This document shows positions 16,227 through 30,400 of a DNA stretch of 64,000 nucleotides, in pieces. Location: NCBI RefSeq assembly GCF_020740795.1, contig NC_067312.1, forward strand, positions 47,377,905-47,441,904. The letters are read 5' to 3'. Position 1 is the stretch's first letter; every line of letters begins with the position of its first letter. The notes under the pieces are model-generated. The model was given only the letters and a program-made list of their open reading frames with translations. It did no database searches and was not told the DNA's origin. Source of the stretch: Apus apus (Eukaryota; Chordata; Aves; Apodiformes; Apodidae). A program made the position numbers and the translations under genes.

Positions 16227-19200
16227 CGGCCGTGCCGAGGGCGGGCGGAGGTCTGCGGGGCGGGAGGCGGGGCCGGAGCGGGGCCGGGGTGGTGCGGGGC
16301 GGGAGCTGCGGGCGGGCTGGGGCTGTCCCGGGGGCGTCCCGCGCCGGGAGGGCTGTCGTGTTGGCTGCGGGAGCATGGGAATAGCGGCAGCGCGCTGGGT
16401 CGGCTGGAATTTAACCGAGGCAGGACTGGAAGCTGGCAACTGGCAGACGACAGAGACACAAAATCTGGAGAAAAAAGACAAAAATGGCGAGGTGTTGTCA
16501 GTCGCAGGGCCAGTCCTGTCCCAGCCTTCCCTCTTGTGGCTCCCTCTAAGGTCAGGCCAGTGAGGCGTCTCCCACGCCCTGGGAGACTTTTGTTTTTAAT
16601 AGGGAACTTGCCTCTAGTAGAATAATTGCAAGAGCTGTGCGAGGTTCCCCTTTAAACTCTTGTAAAGCCAGTGTTGCTGATGGCCTTAGCCAAGCGCAAA
16701 CTTGAAAGCATGTGTTTAGAGTGAAAAACGGGGTCTGTAGACTGTTGCACAACAGCAAAAGGGAAGAAATCATATGATACGTGGTTCTCCCTTTTTTGAT
16801 GTCTTAAGACACACGGTATAACACTGAAACGACCGGTACCTGTTTCCTTACCCAGACTGTCCCAGGAGTAGTCTTTTCCTCAAGGAAGTCCCACGGGGCC
16901 AAATACATAAAAAGAAGTTGGAGGAGCTGGCTGGTCTACCTGCACAAGACTCCCACCACTGAACTAGAGTACTGATGACACAAAAATGTGTAAAAAAATG
17001 TGTCCAACAAAGATGCTCCTTGATTAGTCAGTAATCATAAACGAGCCTTGTGAAACTTTTGAGGGGAAAAAATAAACAAATTTGAAAGCTAAACTACTTA
17101 CTTAAGTGAGAGCTTGCATATGAACACTCAGGACTGAGCTATGAGGGTACTTTATACATGTGCAGTCATGCCAATTGGAGCAGGAATGTTAAACATGAAA
17201 AGAACTTCTTCAAACTAGAGCTGCAGCAAATGCACACTGGATGCATGGTGGGTTTTAGGAATTACTTGCTCAGCCTTATAATACTCACTTTGCAAAGCTG
17301 CATTATCAAATTTCTAGGCATCTTTGTAACTTAAATTTCTTAGTTTTGCAGTTCAGCTGACTGACCATACAGAAATCATGGAAAGGAAGAAAAAGAGTGT
17401 GACATACACTGCAACAATGAAATTGCACACTAGCACAAATTAGAAATATTTACAAATTAGAATATTTACTAGTGTGTACAGGTTTGAAAAATTAAACTAG
17501 TTATCCTTGTGCTTTCTGCTTAACTATTTGTATTTCCACTTGCCAAACAACAGTTTCAAGACCAGACTTTTCTAAGGAAAATTGCATATTTCCTTATTTG
17601 TAAAGGAAAATAGAAATGCAGGCACTAAGACTATGCATTTGTATCTGTCAAGCTTTTCATTACCAAACTGTTTCACATGTAATTATCACACAAGAGTTAG
17701 ATGAACTCCATACAGCTTGACTAACTCATAGTTAGGGGGCTTTTTTTTTTTTATGTGTGTGTTTGGTTTTTTTTAATTGATTTGGATTTGAAAAGTTTTT
17801 AATTAACATGTTTTTGCTAATACTTTCTGTGCCATAGAACTTGTCAATCCTATATGTGTTAGTTTGGGTTTTTTTCTGCGGTTGTATCTGATATCAACTG
17901 GGCATTGAAATGCCACAATTAAGTTCTCAATGAACTATGGACCAGGACTTGTTTTCTAAAAGAGCAAGATGTTTAGCTGCCTTGGCAGGAGGTAAAGTCA
18001 AACTTACAGAACGTCTTGCATCATAAATCACATCTGCTGCTGTGTAATGTTCCCTGAGGTGCACCAAGACAAACTGATGCTTTTCCAGTTGGTATGGTTC
18101 TGTCTCTTCTGTACTCTTATAGCATGTGGTACCCCTCTGCTACCTCTTCTCCTGAATACTCTTAGTGCACATACACATACATAAATGCCAGATACAATTT
18201 TTACTAAGAATTTAAGTATGTGTTACTACTGCACATAGGGCAATGTTAAGAGACTTCACTGAAATTCTTGAAGGAGACAGAAATACTTTCACCTTCAGCA
18301 TGTTGACTTTCGGCTTGTGCTGAATCGTAACTGTTGGATTCACTTACCAGTTCCTCAGGTATTTTGGGAAGGAAACCTGGGAGCCCAGGTGCAGAAACAT
18401 AAGCATAAGCAAGAAAAATCAGCTATGGTCAGAACCTGGTCATCACAAGAGTTCCGGTTAGAAACCTGTGATAATAAGCTGGCCTAGGACTACCTCCAAC
18501 TCCTGGATGAACATTTCTTTTCCAAGAGTTGTGTTATATTGTCATCAATGTGAAGACTGCCAGCCATGTTGCAGAGACAGTTCACCACTCTAGTCAAGGT
18601 GAAAATGACATGCTGCATAGCTACTAGATAACCCTCTGTCTCATTACTGCTCCTGCTGCTCCTCTCTGTGCACCATGACATGTTCACACATGAAACTGCA
18701 AGCCCAGGATGGTGGTGGGCCACTGAAGTGAACAGAGTGTCAGTGGCAGCAGTGGTAACTGGGCAGATACTGGTAGAAATAATTTTCCATCAAATTGTGC
18801 AACCTTGTGACACCCTGCTGGAGTCACACCAGCCACAGCAGTCTTTTCTCTATTGAAAACATGTCTGTGGGGACTAGCAACTGTGTGGGGGTCGTGTGCA
18901 AAGCAGTCCTTCAAGGTTACCAGAGAAAAGAGGTGAAATCAAGAGCTCCTTCAGTTCCTCTGCTTAAAAGCTTAACTGAAGCCATACCATCCAGTCCAGA
19001 GGAGACGCAGATAGCCATGCTAATCACAGTAGTCATATGGCTTCCTGAAATAACCTGAAGATCAAAACTTTGAAGGGAGAAACCCCTTGCCTGTTAATTA
19101 AAATCTCTCATTTTTGGAGTGTAATTTTCCAAATTGCTTTGAAAAAGCAGCTTTTGAGGAACTCTATATATGCAGAGTTCCAACTGTTTTGCCAAAGGCC

Positions 19201-21246
19201 TACCACTCTTCTAAGATGTGGAACAATACCTTTTAATAACTGGTCGTGTTTCCACTGCGACAGCCAAAAGGTGGCCAACTGCCCTGTAGCTGTCTGGCAC
19301 TGCAAGTTACCAGATGACAGAGGCCATGCATCTTAGTAGTCCTGAGAACTTGCATAGCAGTGTGTTGCCTCTGAAGCTGGAGTGGTGAACTCAACATTGA
19401 TCTTCAGGGAGGCATCTCATCAACAGGAAACTCAGCTGTTACTGCACATCCCAGATATGCAGCACAGCCCTACCCATCTGGAACCCCTCTGCCTATTTTA
19501 ATTCAGGATTTCTGAAGCTTGTTTTGTACTTTCAAATTCTTTCTTCTCTTCATTCTCCTGCAACAAGTGCAGAGAGGAAAGGACCAACCTGTATCTGCCA
19601 GAAAAAGACCCAGAAATCAGAAAGGCAAAGCTCCTAACTGGAAATGTACCAAAAACGTCTGTGCAATGTACACAGAATAAACTATGTCACACTTAAGGTA
19701 ACTTGTGTACCATGATCCTTCCTGAAGTAAAAACAAGTGATTTGTTGTGATACTATTTCTCCAAACAGAGAAGGAAGGACATTTTATTTAGGCAAACATC
19801 AGTTTTTGCATTTCTGCGATTCAGGATGTTTCTTCCTGGAATACAAAAGGCTGAGCTGGCTTCCTTATAAGGTTATAACTGTGAACATGTTTATTCATAC
19901 CATGTTAAGTCTTCTGGCTTAAATCTGATTTTGATAATTTTGCCATAACTTACGAATGAACTTGTACAGCAGTTATTGTCTTAGTCAAGGTGTTTCTTAA
20001 AGTGTTATTCGTCCTCAAATGCAAATTACTGTATTTTACAGGAAGCTGTCACTGAACAACTTCTATTAGATGCTACAAAAAAAATACCCCAAACATTTCA
20101 GTTACATGTGCAATTCTGTTCAGCCAAACACTGATCCAGTTTAGAACAGCACAGATATATTTGAGAGAGCACTGTGCTGATTTTACATGCCAGAGTCTGG
20201 TCTATGTATAAGAAATGCCACACTCATATTTGCATGTAGGAAAAGGAAACTTAAAAAAACCCAAACAGGTCAGCTTTCTTTTCAGAAAATTAATCATGTT
20301 TTTCTTCCATTTTACAATAAAGATACTTCTCATGGAAAAAAAAGCACAGTAAATTTCCAACACCAGACTGTTTCAGAAAGCTAGGGAGATGTGTGCAGAC
20401 AATTGTAGAATAGATGTCCCTCTGCTATCTTAAGAAATGATACTCACTTTAATACTTACTTTTAATGCCAGTTTCAGAAAAGTTTTGGGAACTGCAGATA
20501 TTTTTTACCTAATTTGTTTTGGACATGGCTTGTGAAAAGGCTGCCAAAAAAGCATGAACAGTTTTGCTTATTCCTTGCAGCTCCATGAAAACTAACCGGC
20601 ATTCCTCCCCAACATGGGCATTCCTCTCCATATATCTGAGGTGGCTCTGGAGTTCATAATGTCCCTCTGGCATTAACGATGTTCGTAAGCACTCACTTGG
20701 GAATATTTGTTTTGGATTCTCCCTAGTAAAAAAAAATCAGATTCAAACTGTTCTTCAGTTTGAGCACTCATAATGAAATTAGTTGAATCATTATTAGGTT
20801 AGAAAAGGAAGCAGCCTCTGCTTCAAGGGAGCATAGATAGGGTTCTGTGAGTTTTCTGAAAACCTGGGAGATGACTGGGGAGCAGTGACACAACCCTTCT
20901 GAAGCACCTCTTTGTTTTCGGCAGTCTTGTGATCTCCCAGAATCATCATTTCCTCACCCAAGTGCCAGATAAGAAACTGCATTCCAGCTTCTCTGCTGGC
21001 CACAAGGCAAAGGCGACTTCGTTTGCATCTCAATGTAATACCTGGTCACAGGAGTTGGGGATGATGCAAGGGATTGCTTGCCTTGCAAGAAAGACCAGGT
21101 GAGCGGTCTAGTATTGCCACTACTTCTGGGTTAGGGTTTCCCAAAGCCAAGATTATTTTCCTATGAGGTTTTCTGATGAAGTTATTTTTGTGCTTGTGGA
21201 AAAAACAAGTTGTTTTGGTTTCTCTTTTCTTTTACCTTAACTTGTA

Positions 21247-21252
21247 TTTTTT

Positions 21253-21290
<38 letters not shown>
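21247..21290. repeat. (TA)11 microsatellite followed by T15
   Basis: Seven T bases, then eleven TA units (21254-21275), then fifteen T bases. This is a simple repeat that is likely polymorphic and easily melted. No function is implied. Confidence 0.9.
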
Positions 21291-24200
21291 AGAGAGGCTA
21301 AATACTGAAGTCAGCTTTGAAGCTTTGACCATCCTGCAACTCATGTACTTAAAATTTCAAACCTCAATTTGATTTATTCCCCATTATTTTCACAGTGACT
21401 TCTCGTGGTTTCTGGTGGATAGTAATTTCTGAGTTTTGGGAGATATGTGATTTTAAAAGCTAACCCAGGAAGAAAGTGGGATGATCTGGGGAAGTATTCT
21501 ATTAAATTGCTGATGTAGAATTTTACAGTTATTGTGTTGTATTGACATTTCTGTAGAATTTAAATGATATTGGTGGAATTTTTTCCTCATAAAAGGGTAT
21601 TTTTTTCAATTTTACTCAAAGTAGTTACTATTTCCTGACACTCTTAATTGAAAATTCTATTTTAACAATATTGCACTTGCAAATCTTGTCTGCATTGTAA
21701 AGTTTCTCTGACCGAGACCAGTTTTTTACTGCAAATCTCCACTCTAAACATCACAGTGAAAGCATTTTAACAGAATTCAAAGAAGATATTGGGGAGTATT
21801 TAATATTCTATTTAATATTTTAAATCACATTGTGATTTAAACAAAAACTGATCCAACACTTCTCTTTTGAAACAGAGCAGTAATGAAGCTTATAGAATTA
21901 TAAATCTCTAAGTGCTTTGAGTGCAGTGTTGGTGAAAGAAAAATCTGTTTGTCTTCTGTCGTTCTTGGAACAGTGTTGTCTAAAGGGCAAGCTGACATGC
22001 TGGAAAGTGTTTCCTATGATAAGGTTAGAGACTGTGAGTGATGTGAGGAGTTATTTTTAAACTGAAAAAGTTACAGGCTGGGCTTCATTAACAGATCATG
22101 TGAGGGAAGGTTAAACAAAAGCTGCTTGCTGGTTTAAAGTTTGTTTTCCTGAAAATCAGGTAAGAGGAAAGAGACATCAGTGCCTGTGTCTTTTGGTTAA
22201 GAGCAGTGTTGACTCATAACTCATGTTAGTCCTGCCTTACAAAGGGGAAGACTGAGGCAAAAAGAAGCAGTAGCAAACAGTTGTGGCACTGAAATAAAAT
22301 CAATGACCCATGGATAGATCACTCTAGGCTTTTCAATGCAGAGGTTAGCCATGGTAAAGCACAGTGCATCTTTTTTTTTCTCCCCTCCTCTCCCCCCATG
22401 CTCCCCTTCTGTTAATCAAAAGAAATGCAAGAGTTAACTGGTTTTGGGAATGTGAACAGTGTGGTACAAATCAGGGCAATGCGCATTGTCTTGCCTATCT
22501 CTGAGAGCCAGCTGAAGCATACTAAGCCCATTGAAGACCAGGATGCTGGTTAATTGTTGTCAGATTTACATAATCATTTCAAATATCTTAATCACTGTTT
22601 AATCACTGTGACAGACACACACTATACCAGGTCTTCCATAGGACCTTTCTGGCTACCATGGAATTGCTAGATTGGAATCTTCTCACTATCAGTAGAGCAT
22701 AGTTTCTTTTGATCTCTCCCTCTTTGATCAGCCTCAACCTATGGAGCATCCTAAATGTATGCCCTGAAGCTTCAGGGCAGCACAGCACAAGGAAAAGGAC
22801 TTCTGTTCTGGATCCTCATGGGATACGGAATGAGAGTGCGCGCAAGGGGACATGCATCTAGATGTGAGATGAACGTGGTTTAGTTAGTGGCCAGCATGAA
22901 ACAAGATATTTTAGGATACTGTTCAATGTTGCAGCAGTGTCTTCATGACTCCATGACAAGGCCATACATCGCACAGCAGCTGCAGAGGTGAGAGCTGATC
23001 GCTGCTTCTCTGGCTTGTCTCATGAGTGGCTATTAGCTTATGCAATTTCCTCTTGCTCCATATGAGAACATCTACAACAATATCACTAGACCTTACCCTT
23101 AGGCTTGCAGAAGAGCACACTGTATGACTGACAAAATATTCATGCAATCACTTCTCATCCCCATCACTAGAGTCTTCCTCTGCTCTTGTAGTAGGAGATC
23201 TCTTGGTGTGTGGTCATGCAGTGCTAGAGAAGTGGGCTGGCATGGGATGATTGCTGTGGTGCTGGTGGTAGTATACAGTTGTGCTGGAGACTGTGGCCCA
23301 GATGCCTAGATTTTGGGCCTGCTGAAGTCCAAGCTTCACAATTCACAGATCAGCATCCTTTACTAGCAGGTTCCTCCCTCCCCAGGCAGTACTGCTGCAA
23401 GTCAGGTACTTGGCTATCAGCCAGCTAAGCTGTATTACACACTGCCTTGCAACCAACTCATTACCTACACTACCTATTACCTAATGCAAAAAATTCACCT
23501 TTGCCCATCACTGGAAAGCTGATGATGAAACCTATGCCATGTGCCTGGATTGCCTTCTGTTCCCCTGCCCCTGATAAGTGTTCCAAATGCCTCCCATTAG
23601 CATGTAGAGCAGACAGCTGAGCAAGCACTGCAGTCCACAGTGCTGGCAGTTGCCTCTCCCTCCATTAACTTTTTTTTAAAGATTTTTTGTTTGACTTTGT
23701 GTGAAGGAGAACAGTTTGGGCTCCTTTCAGCTTTCTTTAGTTGGCAAAGGCTGGGGTAGCCACTCTGGGGAGGCGCAGGAGCCACTAGCTGACATGTCCC
23801 TTCTCTGCACCATGGGAATTAGTCTGCCAGGTTGCTGCTGCGACCATCCCTGCTGTCAGGGGCTTTCCCTGCTGCAGGCTCCAATGTGCAAAGGCCCTTA
23901 GTGCTAACACTCAGATCTAGAACTACCTACATTCTGTCTGGGTGCAAAAGGTTAATCCCCAAATACTTTGATGGGGACAGACAGAAAGGAAGAAAGGGAG
24001 AAAGAAAGGAGGAAGCATACAAAAGATTCAACACAGTTGCTGTCTAGACCTGTGAAACCTTATTTTGTGACTGTTTTTACTATATGTACAGTGGCAAATA
24101 CAAAAGTAAATGTAAAAATGTTTTTCTATTCATTCTTTTTTCCTACCAAGAAGAGTTTTTTTGGAAATGGGTTTGGATTTTTTTTGCATTAATTGTTTCA

Positions 24201-25764
24201 CAAAATAATATATCCATAACTCAACTTTAACATCACACAGATTGTTTTGTGTATTGTTCCTGGGCTGAATTTGTACTGTCCTAAACCATTTTCAGAATGT
24301 ATATGAAAATTAATGAAAAAGGGTAAACTATTAATGGAAACACATGCCTTAGTGCTGTTGTGAATGGAGTATATTATAATAATCTAAATTAAAATGCTCT
24401 TTCACAATAGTATTAAAAAATTCTCCTCTTGAAGCGGTAGCTGAAACTAAAATTCTCTAGTAAAATACCAGATTAGACTTGGTTGAGAATTTTTTTTTTC
24501 CCTCTTCTCCTTTACTACTCACCAAAAGGCAAGCCGCACAGAAGTGGCAAAGTAAATCTGAGACTAGCCCATACTTTTTTCTGTATTTGGGCACACTTAA
24601 AAATTACTTATAAAACATTGTCCGTTGGCCAGTAATCATGTCTTTGATCGCCAGTTTTTTCCTGAAAGGGCTGAAAACTTTGAATTAACTTCTAAAGAGC
24701 TGTAAAATGCAGGCTGGTAGGTAACAATTTTCTGCTAAAAACAGTTTTGATTATCCAGACTCAGATAACTGGCTGGCTTTCCATGTTTACTTTTAAACAG
24801 GAATCAATATACCAATGTTTTTAAATGATACCAGAAAGGCTAGCACAGATATGTCTGCGTGTGCCCTTTTCATCCTGACTGAGGGAGAATTTTGAGCCTC
24901 GCAGATGATCCTCTAAAAACCCAGTGCAGCCAAGGTTGTTTGCTCGTCTTGCTGTAACCTCGGCGAGTCAGAAGTCCACTTCCTCAGCCACAGCCCCCCT
25001 GCCACCAGTGGTCCTTTGCTTAACTTTTTCTCGTGTGACAAAGGTTGTGTGCTGACAGCTCCCCACACCAAGTGAAAATGAAGACAAAAAAAATTATAGA
25101 GTTGCCAGAAGAGGCTGATAGTTGGCTAAGTAGAAAACATCGGTTTTCTTAACATTTTCCCTGCCTTTTTCTCTTCCATCCATCAGTTCAGTTTATAGTC
25201 CTTTTTAGCACTTTTTAATGCCTCAGCTGCTTCAAAACAAAAAAGAGAAAAAATAGGCTTTCCTTCTCTCCTGCCCCCAACTTTTATCAGCAAGACCATT
25301 CACTCTGTAAAATTCTGTTTCATTAAGTGTCAGCCTTACCTTATCACTGCTGAGGGCAGCAGCCACCCTAGATACTGTGTTAATGCACGTTGTATGTTTT
25401 TGGCTAAATCTTGATTGAAGACTATCAGAACAAACAAAAAGGAGACAATAAATTACCTCACTGATGTAATGCTTTTCATAGTTTGAATGCCTTCCTCTTC
25501 CACGAATGTTAACTAATTATGCTTTGTTAATTAAGTCCTGTGATGGAGTGGGGCATCAATCCTGAAAATAATTTGGGACTGTTGTCTCTGGAAGATCTCC
25601 ACACAGCTGTCAGGATGCTTTTCTATGTATTTTCCTAGCTAAAGCCTGGCTGCCAAGACAAATTACTCAGACTTACAAGTCATCATACGTGTTGCTGAAG
25701 AGTTGCCTAAAGTTTATGGGCAGAAGATGAAAGCAAATTCCTGAATGTTTTTTTCTTTTCTTCA

Positions 25765-25783
25765 CCCCCCGCCCCCCGCCCCC
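25765..25783 (-). repeat. C-run tract, G-quadruplex-type on minus strand
   Basis: Runs of six, six and five C are separated by single G bases. The minus strand therefore has three long G-runs with one-base loops. One long run can be split to give a fourth tract, so a quadruplex is plausible. Confidence 0.55.
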
Positions 25784-27087
25784 TTTTTTAAAAATTTATT
25801 TAGATCAAATGTTAATAGTTCTTTGAAAAAGGCCCCAAACCATCTGTGTTTCATGAAAATACTAGAACTATGAGAATTCATCAAAGAGGCTTGTAATTGA
25901 TCATCTCAGACATAATTCTGCCTCCTGACTTCAAGACCCAGTAAGGTCTCGATGAGCCGTTGCTGTTCTCCCCAAGCAGAGGTATATGAGGAAGATGCTG
26001 CTTACTTCTTCTCACATGCTAAAACAAAGGTATATTGATAGAAACACAGCTGCTCTGTGCAGGGTTTTTTTTTCTAAGACTGCAGAAGAGTGGTGCTATG
26101 GCTCTTTATCAATGCTAAGTAGTTGAGATTTATCATAAAAGCACAGTTTTGTCCCTAAATCCCTGGACAGCCTTCCCCTCACCTTCAGTTATGTACTTGC
26201 AGTTGTGTAACAGCATAATTCACCTGCTTGTTGCCTGTTGTTTTTCCCCTGTGTTTCTGCTTTGTTACTCCTTCCCACTGGGTCTGGGAACAGCCAGGGT
26301 TACCTTGCATTTCTCAAATAGCTTTTTGAAGTTACTAACCCTCGTGTTTTTCTCACTAAATTGCTGAGTGTGCCACAGAGCAGGAGCTTCTTATAAACAG
26401 GGGGTGCAAGCAGAAATTCAGCACAAGTAGTTTTTTCCATTTTCCTGTTTTTAAAAGATGAGAAAATATTCCGTTTTGTGTGAATCATAGTGCACATGAC
26501 CTTATCCTGCATCCTTACGTAGGCTGAGCTCTAAGAGCGGCAGTAAGAGTTTTGCTAGGTAGGCAATGCAGAATAGTGAAACTCCTGCTTGCTCCGTTTG
26601 TGTAGTCAAACCATCAGTACCTTTGGGCTTTTTGCCCCCTGAAGAATATGAGACACGTACAATTTGTGTGTCTGTTTCCCTGCTTCTGTATCTTCTGACC
26701 ACATTTGCCATTGCAAGTCAGGCAGAGAAAGTCTCCAACTTGCCTGGAAGGCAGCAGTTAGGTAGAAGAAAATGAAACCAGAGCCTCCAAGGAGGGAAAG
26801 CCAGGCAGACCACAGCTGCCACAAAATAGTGCTCAGCAGCTGCCAGTGCTTCCCCATCTGAGCACGTATGGTTTCAGACTATTTGTAGCACAGCACTCTC
26901 TGGCTGTGTGGGAATGGGAAGAGATACAGAAAGGAAAGGAGGAACAGGAAACACAAGGCAGATCTAATGATAATGAGAATTCATTGGTTCTGCCCTCCCA
27001 CCACTTTCTTTTCTGCCATCCATGCTGCTCAGCTGTTTCCACAGCTGATTCTCATTTACTTGCAGAAGACCCTATAGAAGACCCTGT

Positions 27088-27410
27088 ATAGAATCACAGA
27101 ATCACAGAATCCTAGGGGTTGGAAGGGACCTCGAAAGGTTATCTAGTCTAAACCCCTGCCAGAGCAGGGTCACCTAGAGCACATCACACAGGAACATGTC
27201 CAGGTGGGTCTTGAATGTCTCCAGTGAAAGAGACTCCACAGCCTCTCTAGGCAGCCTGTTCCAGTGCTCTGTCACTCTCACAGTAAAAATTTTTTTCCTG
27301 ACATTCACATTGAACCTCCTGTGCTCCAATTTGCATCCATTACCCCTTGTCCTATCACTAGACATCACTGAAAAAAGCTTAACTCCATCTTCCTCTGTGT
27401 CCCTTACTGA
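27088..27410 (-). mobile_element. 5'-truncated CR1 3' end, same subfamily as the 58 kb copy
   Basis: Read on the plus strand it opens with ATAGAATCACAGAATCACAG, the reversed CR1 tail, then CCTAGGGGTTGGAAGGGACC. It continues as the reverse of the CR1 3' UTR and the last ORF2 codons. On the minus strand the frame reads DRTRGNGCKLEHRRF and [15 protein letters not shown], ending FLCDVL. It aligns by eye almost continuously with 58022-58330, so both belong to one subfamily. Confidence 0.92.
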
Positions 27411-30400
27411 AGACAGGTTCTTGAAACAATGAATTGTAGCTATGAAGAGCAAGAGGGAACAAATTCCTTCCCAGCTTTTTTTTTGTAAAGAAACTGAAAT
27501 GTGTTGAAGCAAAAAGGCCAGTGCAGTATCCTGGGCTAGGAATATCAAGCATTTACACTGGAAGCAGGCAGACTTGCAGACAAATGATGAGGCAAAGACA
27601 GGATGAGTTTTGCTTTTCTGTTTGACTGGTTTTGGTTATGTGATGTGTTCTGGGGTAAGTGAAATCACTGTAAAGATTTAACACCCTGCAGCTGCCAAGT
27701 ATGATGTGAAAATGTAATTCTCATAAGTAGCAGAAGCCAACAAAGATAATAAACACCAGTAATTTTTCTAACCAAACATCTTAGAAAAGAAGTTAGACCA
27801 TTTAAGACAATATTTTTCAAAGGACTAAATGGAGAGTATCCTGACATTTTTCCTGTGGAAATACCTAATGTGAAATTAACAACTTTCTAAAACTTAGGTA
27901 AGCAAATTGTGTGCTATGGAGGCCAAGTGGAACTGGTGAGAAGCCATTTTCTCCCTGCCCCAAAGATGCTGGGAGCTCATGCAGCAGTTTTTGCAGATAT
28001 TACTTTCTGCAATGAAGAGTGTAAGGATCATTAGTGATTTGTTCCAACCTGTACAAATGTTGCAGCAATATTTGATGGTTGTATACATCCAGTGTCCAAA
28101 GAGTTTAAACTGAGGGCTTTAATGTGGTGATGTTGCTGTTTGTGCACAGTATGTTTCATACTGGAGGGATGCTTCTCATTCTCTTCCAGATCCTCTGTGT
28201 TTTCTTCCCTTAGACATTATTTGTGTGGAGAAGACTCTGAGCATCATGAGCTGAGCATTTTCTTTAGGCAGAGCCTATGAAGCGATATCACTCAAGATGA
28301 GATAAGCGGTTGCTCACATTACTAGTACACGGAGGTTGGCAGGGTGAGAGCAGCTCAGAGCTGCTGTTTTACACAGACCTTGTTACAGCCTTTTTCCCAC
28401 TTGTTTCTGAGCCCTGCTTTATATGCTTTCTTCCTCTACTGCTTCTCTGAAGTTTTCTTTCATCATTTGAGGAACTTGATTTCTTTTGAGCCTCCTTTGG
28501 TTAGAATAGATGTGTTTGGTGGTTCTTTTCCACCCCACCTCCCCCTCCTACCCCAATGACTAAATAAGGCATGCCCTGTGCTGTAAACATCCCTGCAAAC
28601 TCTCGCTTTCCTACTTCTTGTGTTGTTTCCCTAGACTGAAAAGCCTAGCTATCTATCCATGGGAAGAGGGCAACTGAAAGGAGGCCTCTCTGCTCTATAG
28701 AGCCTTCTTCAGCATGGAGCCTGAGCAGAACATGGGGAATTCACACCCACTAACACAGATGGACACAGCACTCAGAGTGCTGGGCAAAGAAAGGTGCTAT
28801 GCTTTCCCTTTGAAAGGTGAAACAATTCCTGGACTCTTTGCTGCTGCAGAAGTAGCATGTGCCTAGATGTATTCCTGTCCAGCTGAGCATTTACAAACAT
28901 ATTTGAATGCATTGAGCAGGGCTGTACTAGTTTGGCGGCTTCTGATGCCTGTGTCCACACATGACTTATTTGGCTAGCAGCTATAGCAATTAAACAAGTT
29001 CTGCCAGTAGCTTGGGTCGGCATAGTCGTTTTCCCATTAAATAGGTCACCACATTGTTTTTTGATTTATGTTCTTGTTTACCAGAGTCTTACCCTGGCTG
29101 ACAGATAGCCCGAAGACATGATGTTGCAAAGGGGTAGTGTGATGGCTGTAAGTTCTCTGATAAGAGATTTGTCCCTCCTGTTCAGGCACAGAGCCACTGC
29201 TGCAGTGTCCTCTGTACTTCTACAGGAGCCCTGAGAGGTGAGTGAGGGCAGGGGATGGGGGTCAGGGCACACAGTGCTCTGCAGTTTGGTGATTGTGCAA
29301 TGTGATGTCTTAAGGCAGAGACCTGAGCCAGTGTGGCACTGCATTCAGCTGTCTCCCTGCACCAGACACTTTCTGGTATATTGTACCAGAGTATATTGTA
29401 CACAGGCAGATAATAGATATGTGGCTACATTGTGAAAAAAACCTGACCATGTGAAATCACCAGATTTGTTTATCTTACAAAATGGTCAGATGAGAGACCC
29501 CTCACCTTCTTTCACAGGTGCTTTGAAGAGATCGTGCCTCCAAGAGTGACCAGAGGTGAAATGAGGGGCAAGTGTGCTGACAACAGTTGAGGAAGGACTG
29601 TAAAACAGTCAAACAAAGGAGGAATGTTGCAATGATAATTTTGAAATAAGCCTGTTTGTGATGAGCAGAGACTGTGGTGATATTTATCCTATGATTCATA
29701 CTGAAGTGCAGCACCTGCAGTTTTAGTCTGGGTGACTTTCAGGATAAAAGCAGCAGCAAATACTGTTCTAACATTTGAGAAAGAGAAAACAAGCATCAGG
29801 GGCCCTTTTGGCTCTGTGACTGCATTAACTTATAGCAGGACTGGTGTAAGAGGTGGCTAGAACATCTTTCCACTGAAAGGTGCAGCTTGCTTATAACTGA
29901 TTGATGACAAACAGGGGGCTGCACAGCTGCAAATGGTCTCTGTATTCATTTGCAATCTCTTCTCTTTTACGCAGTAATGCAATTACATTGAACTCTTACC
30001 TAGCATGTATTATACCACATTTGAGCTCTTTGAGGATGCTCTCAAAAAGTCCCTGACACAACCTCCATGATGACAGGTCTAAACTCTCTTATCTGTGTCT
30101 GTGCTAGATTGCCAGCTGTGTCTGTAAGCTTCAGGCTGCCTCCTTACAGCAATTGTCGCATGTGATTGTCTTAGCACTATTGATAAGCAAACTCTTACAG
30201 CCAGGAAGAGGTCAGAGATGGTGTCTGCTTTCTATGCATCCGTATTGATGCTATTTGAAGGCAGCTTGTGTATCTGCTTTTAGAAACTCAGCATATTCCA
30301 GTGGACACTTGAGGGACCTGCACAATAACACTGGAAAAACAGCTCTTCTGGGCAATCAAAATGTCAAGCTTCTGTTTTTTTACAGAAACACAGCATGGAG

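Larger units (their letters stand above)
16371..27087. other. Intergenic DNA upstream of CTSL, no gene seen
   Basis: About 10.7 kb of AT-rich sequence. No open frame here resembles a known protein, and no complete mobile element was recognised. Small items are a perfect 8 bp hairpin at 16567-16587, a TA repeat with a T tract at 21247-21290, and a C-run tract at 25765-25783. Enhancers for CTSL could lie here but nothing in the sequence alone proves one. Confidence 0.55.
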
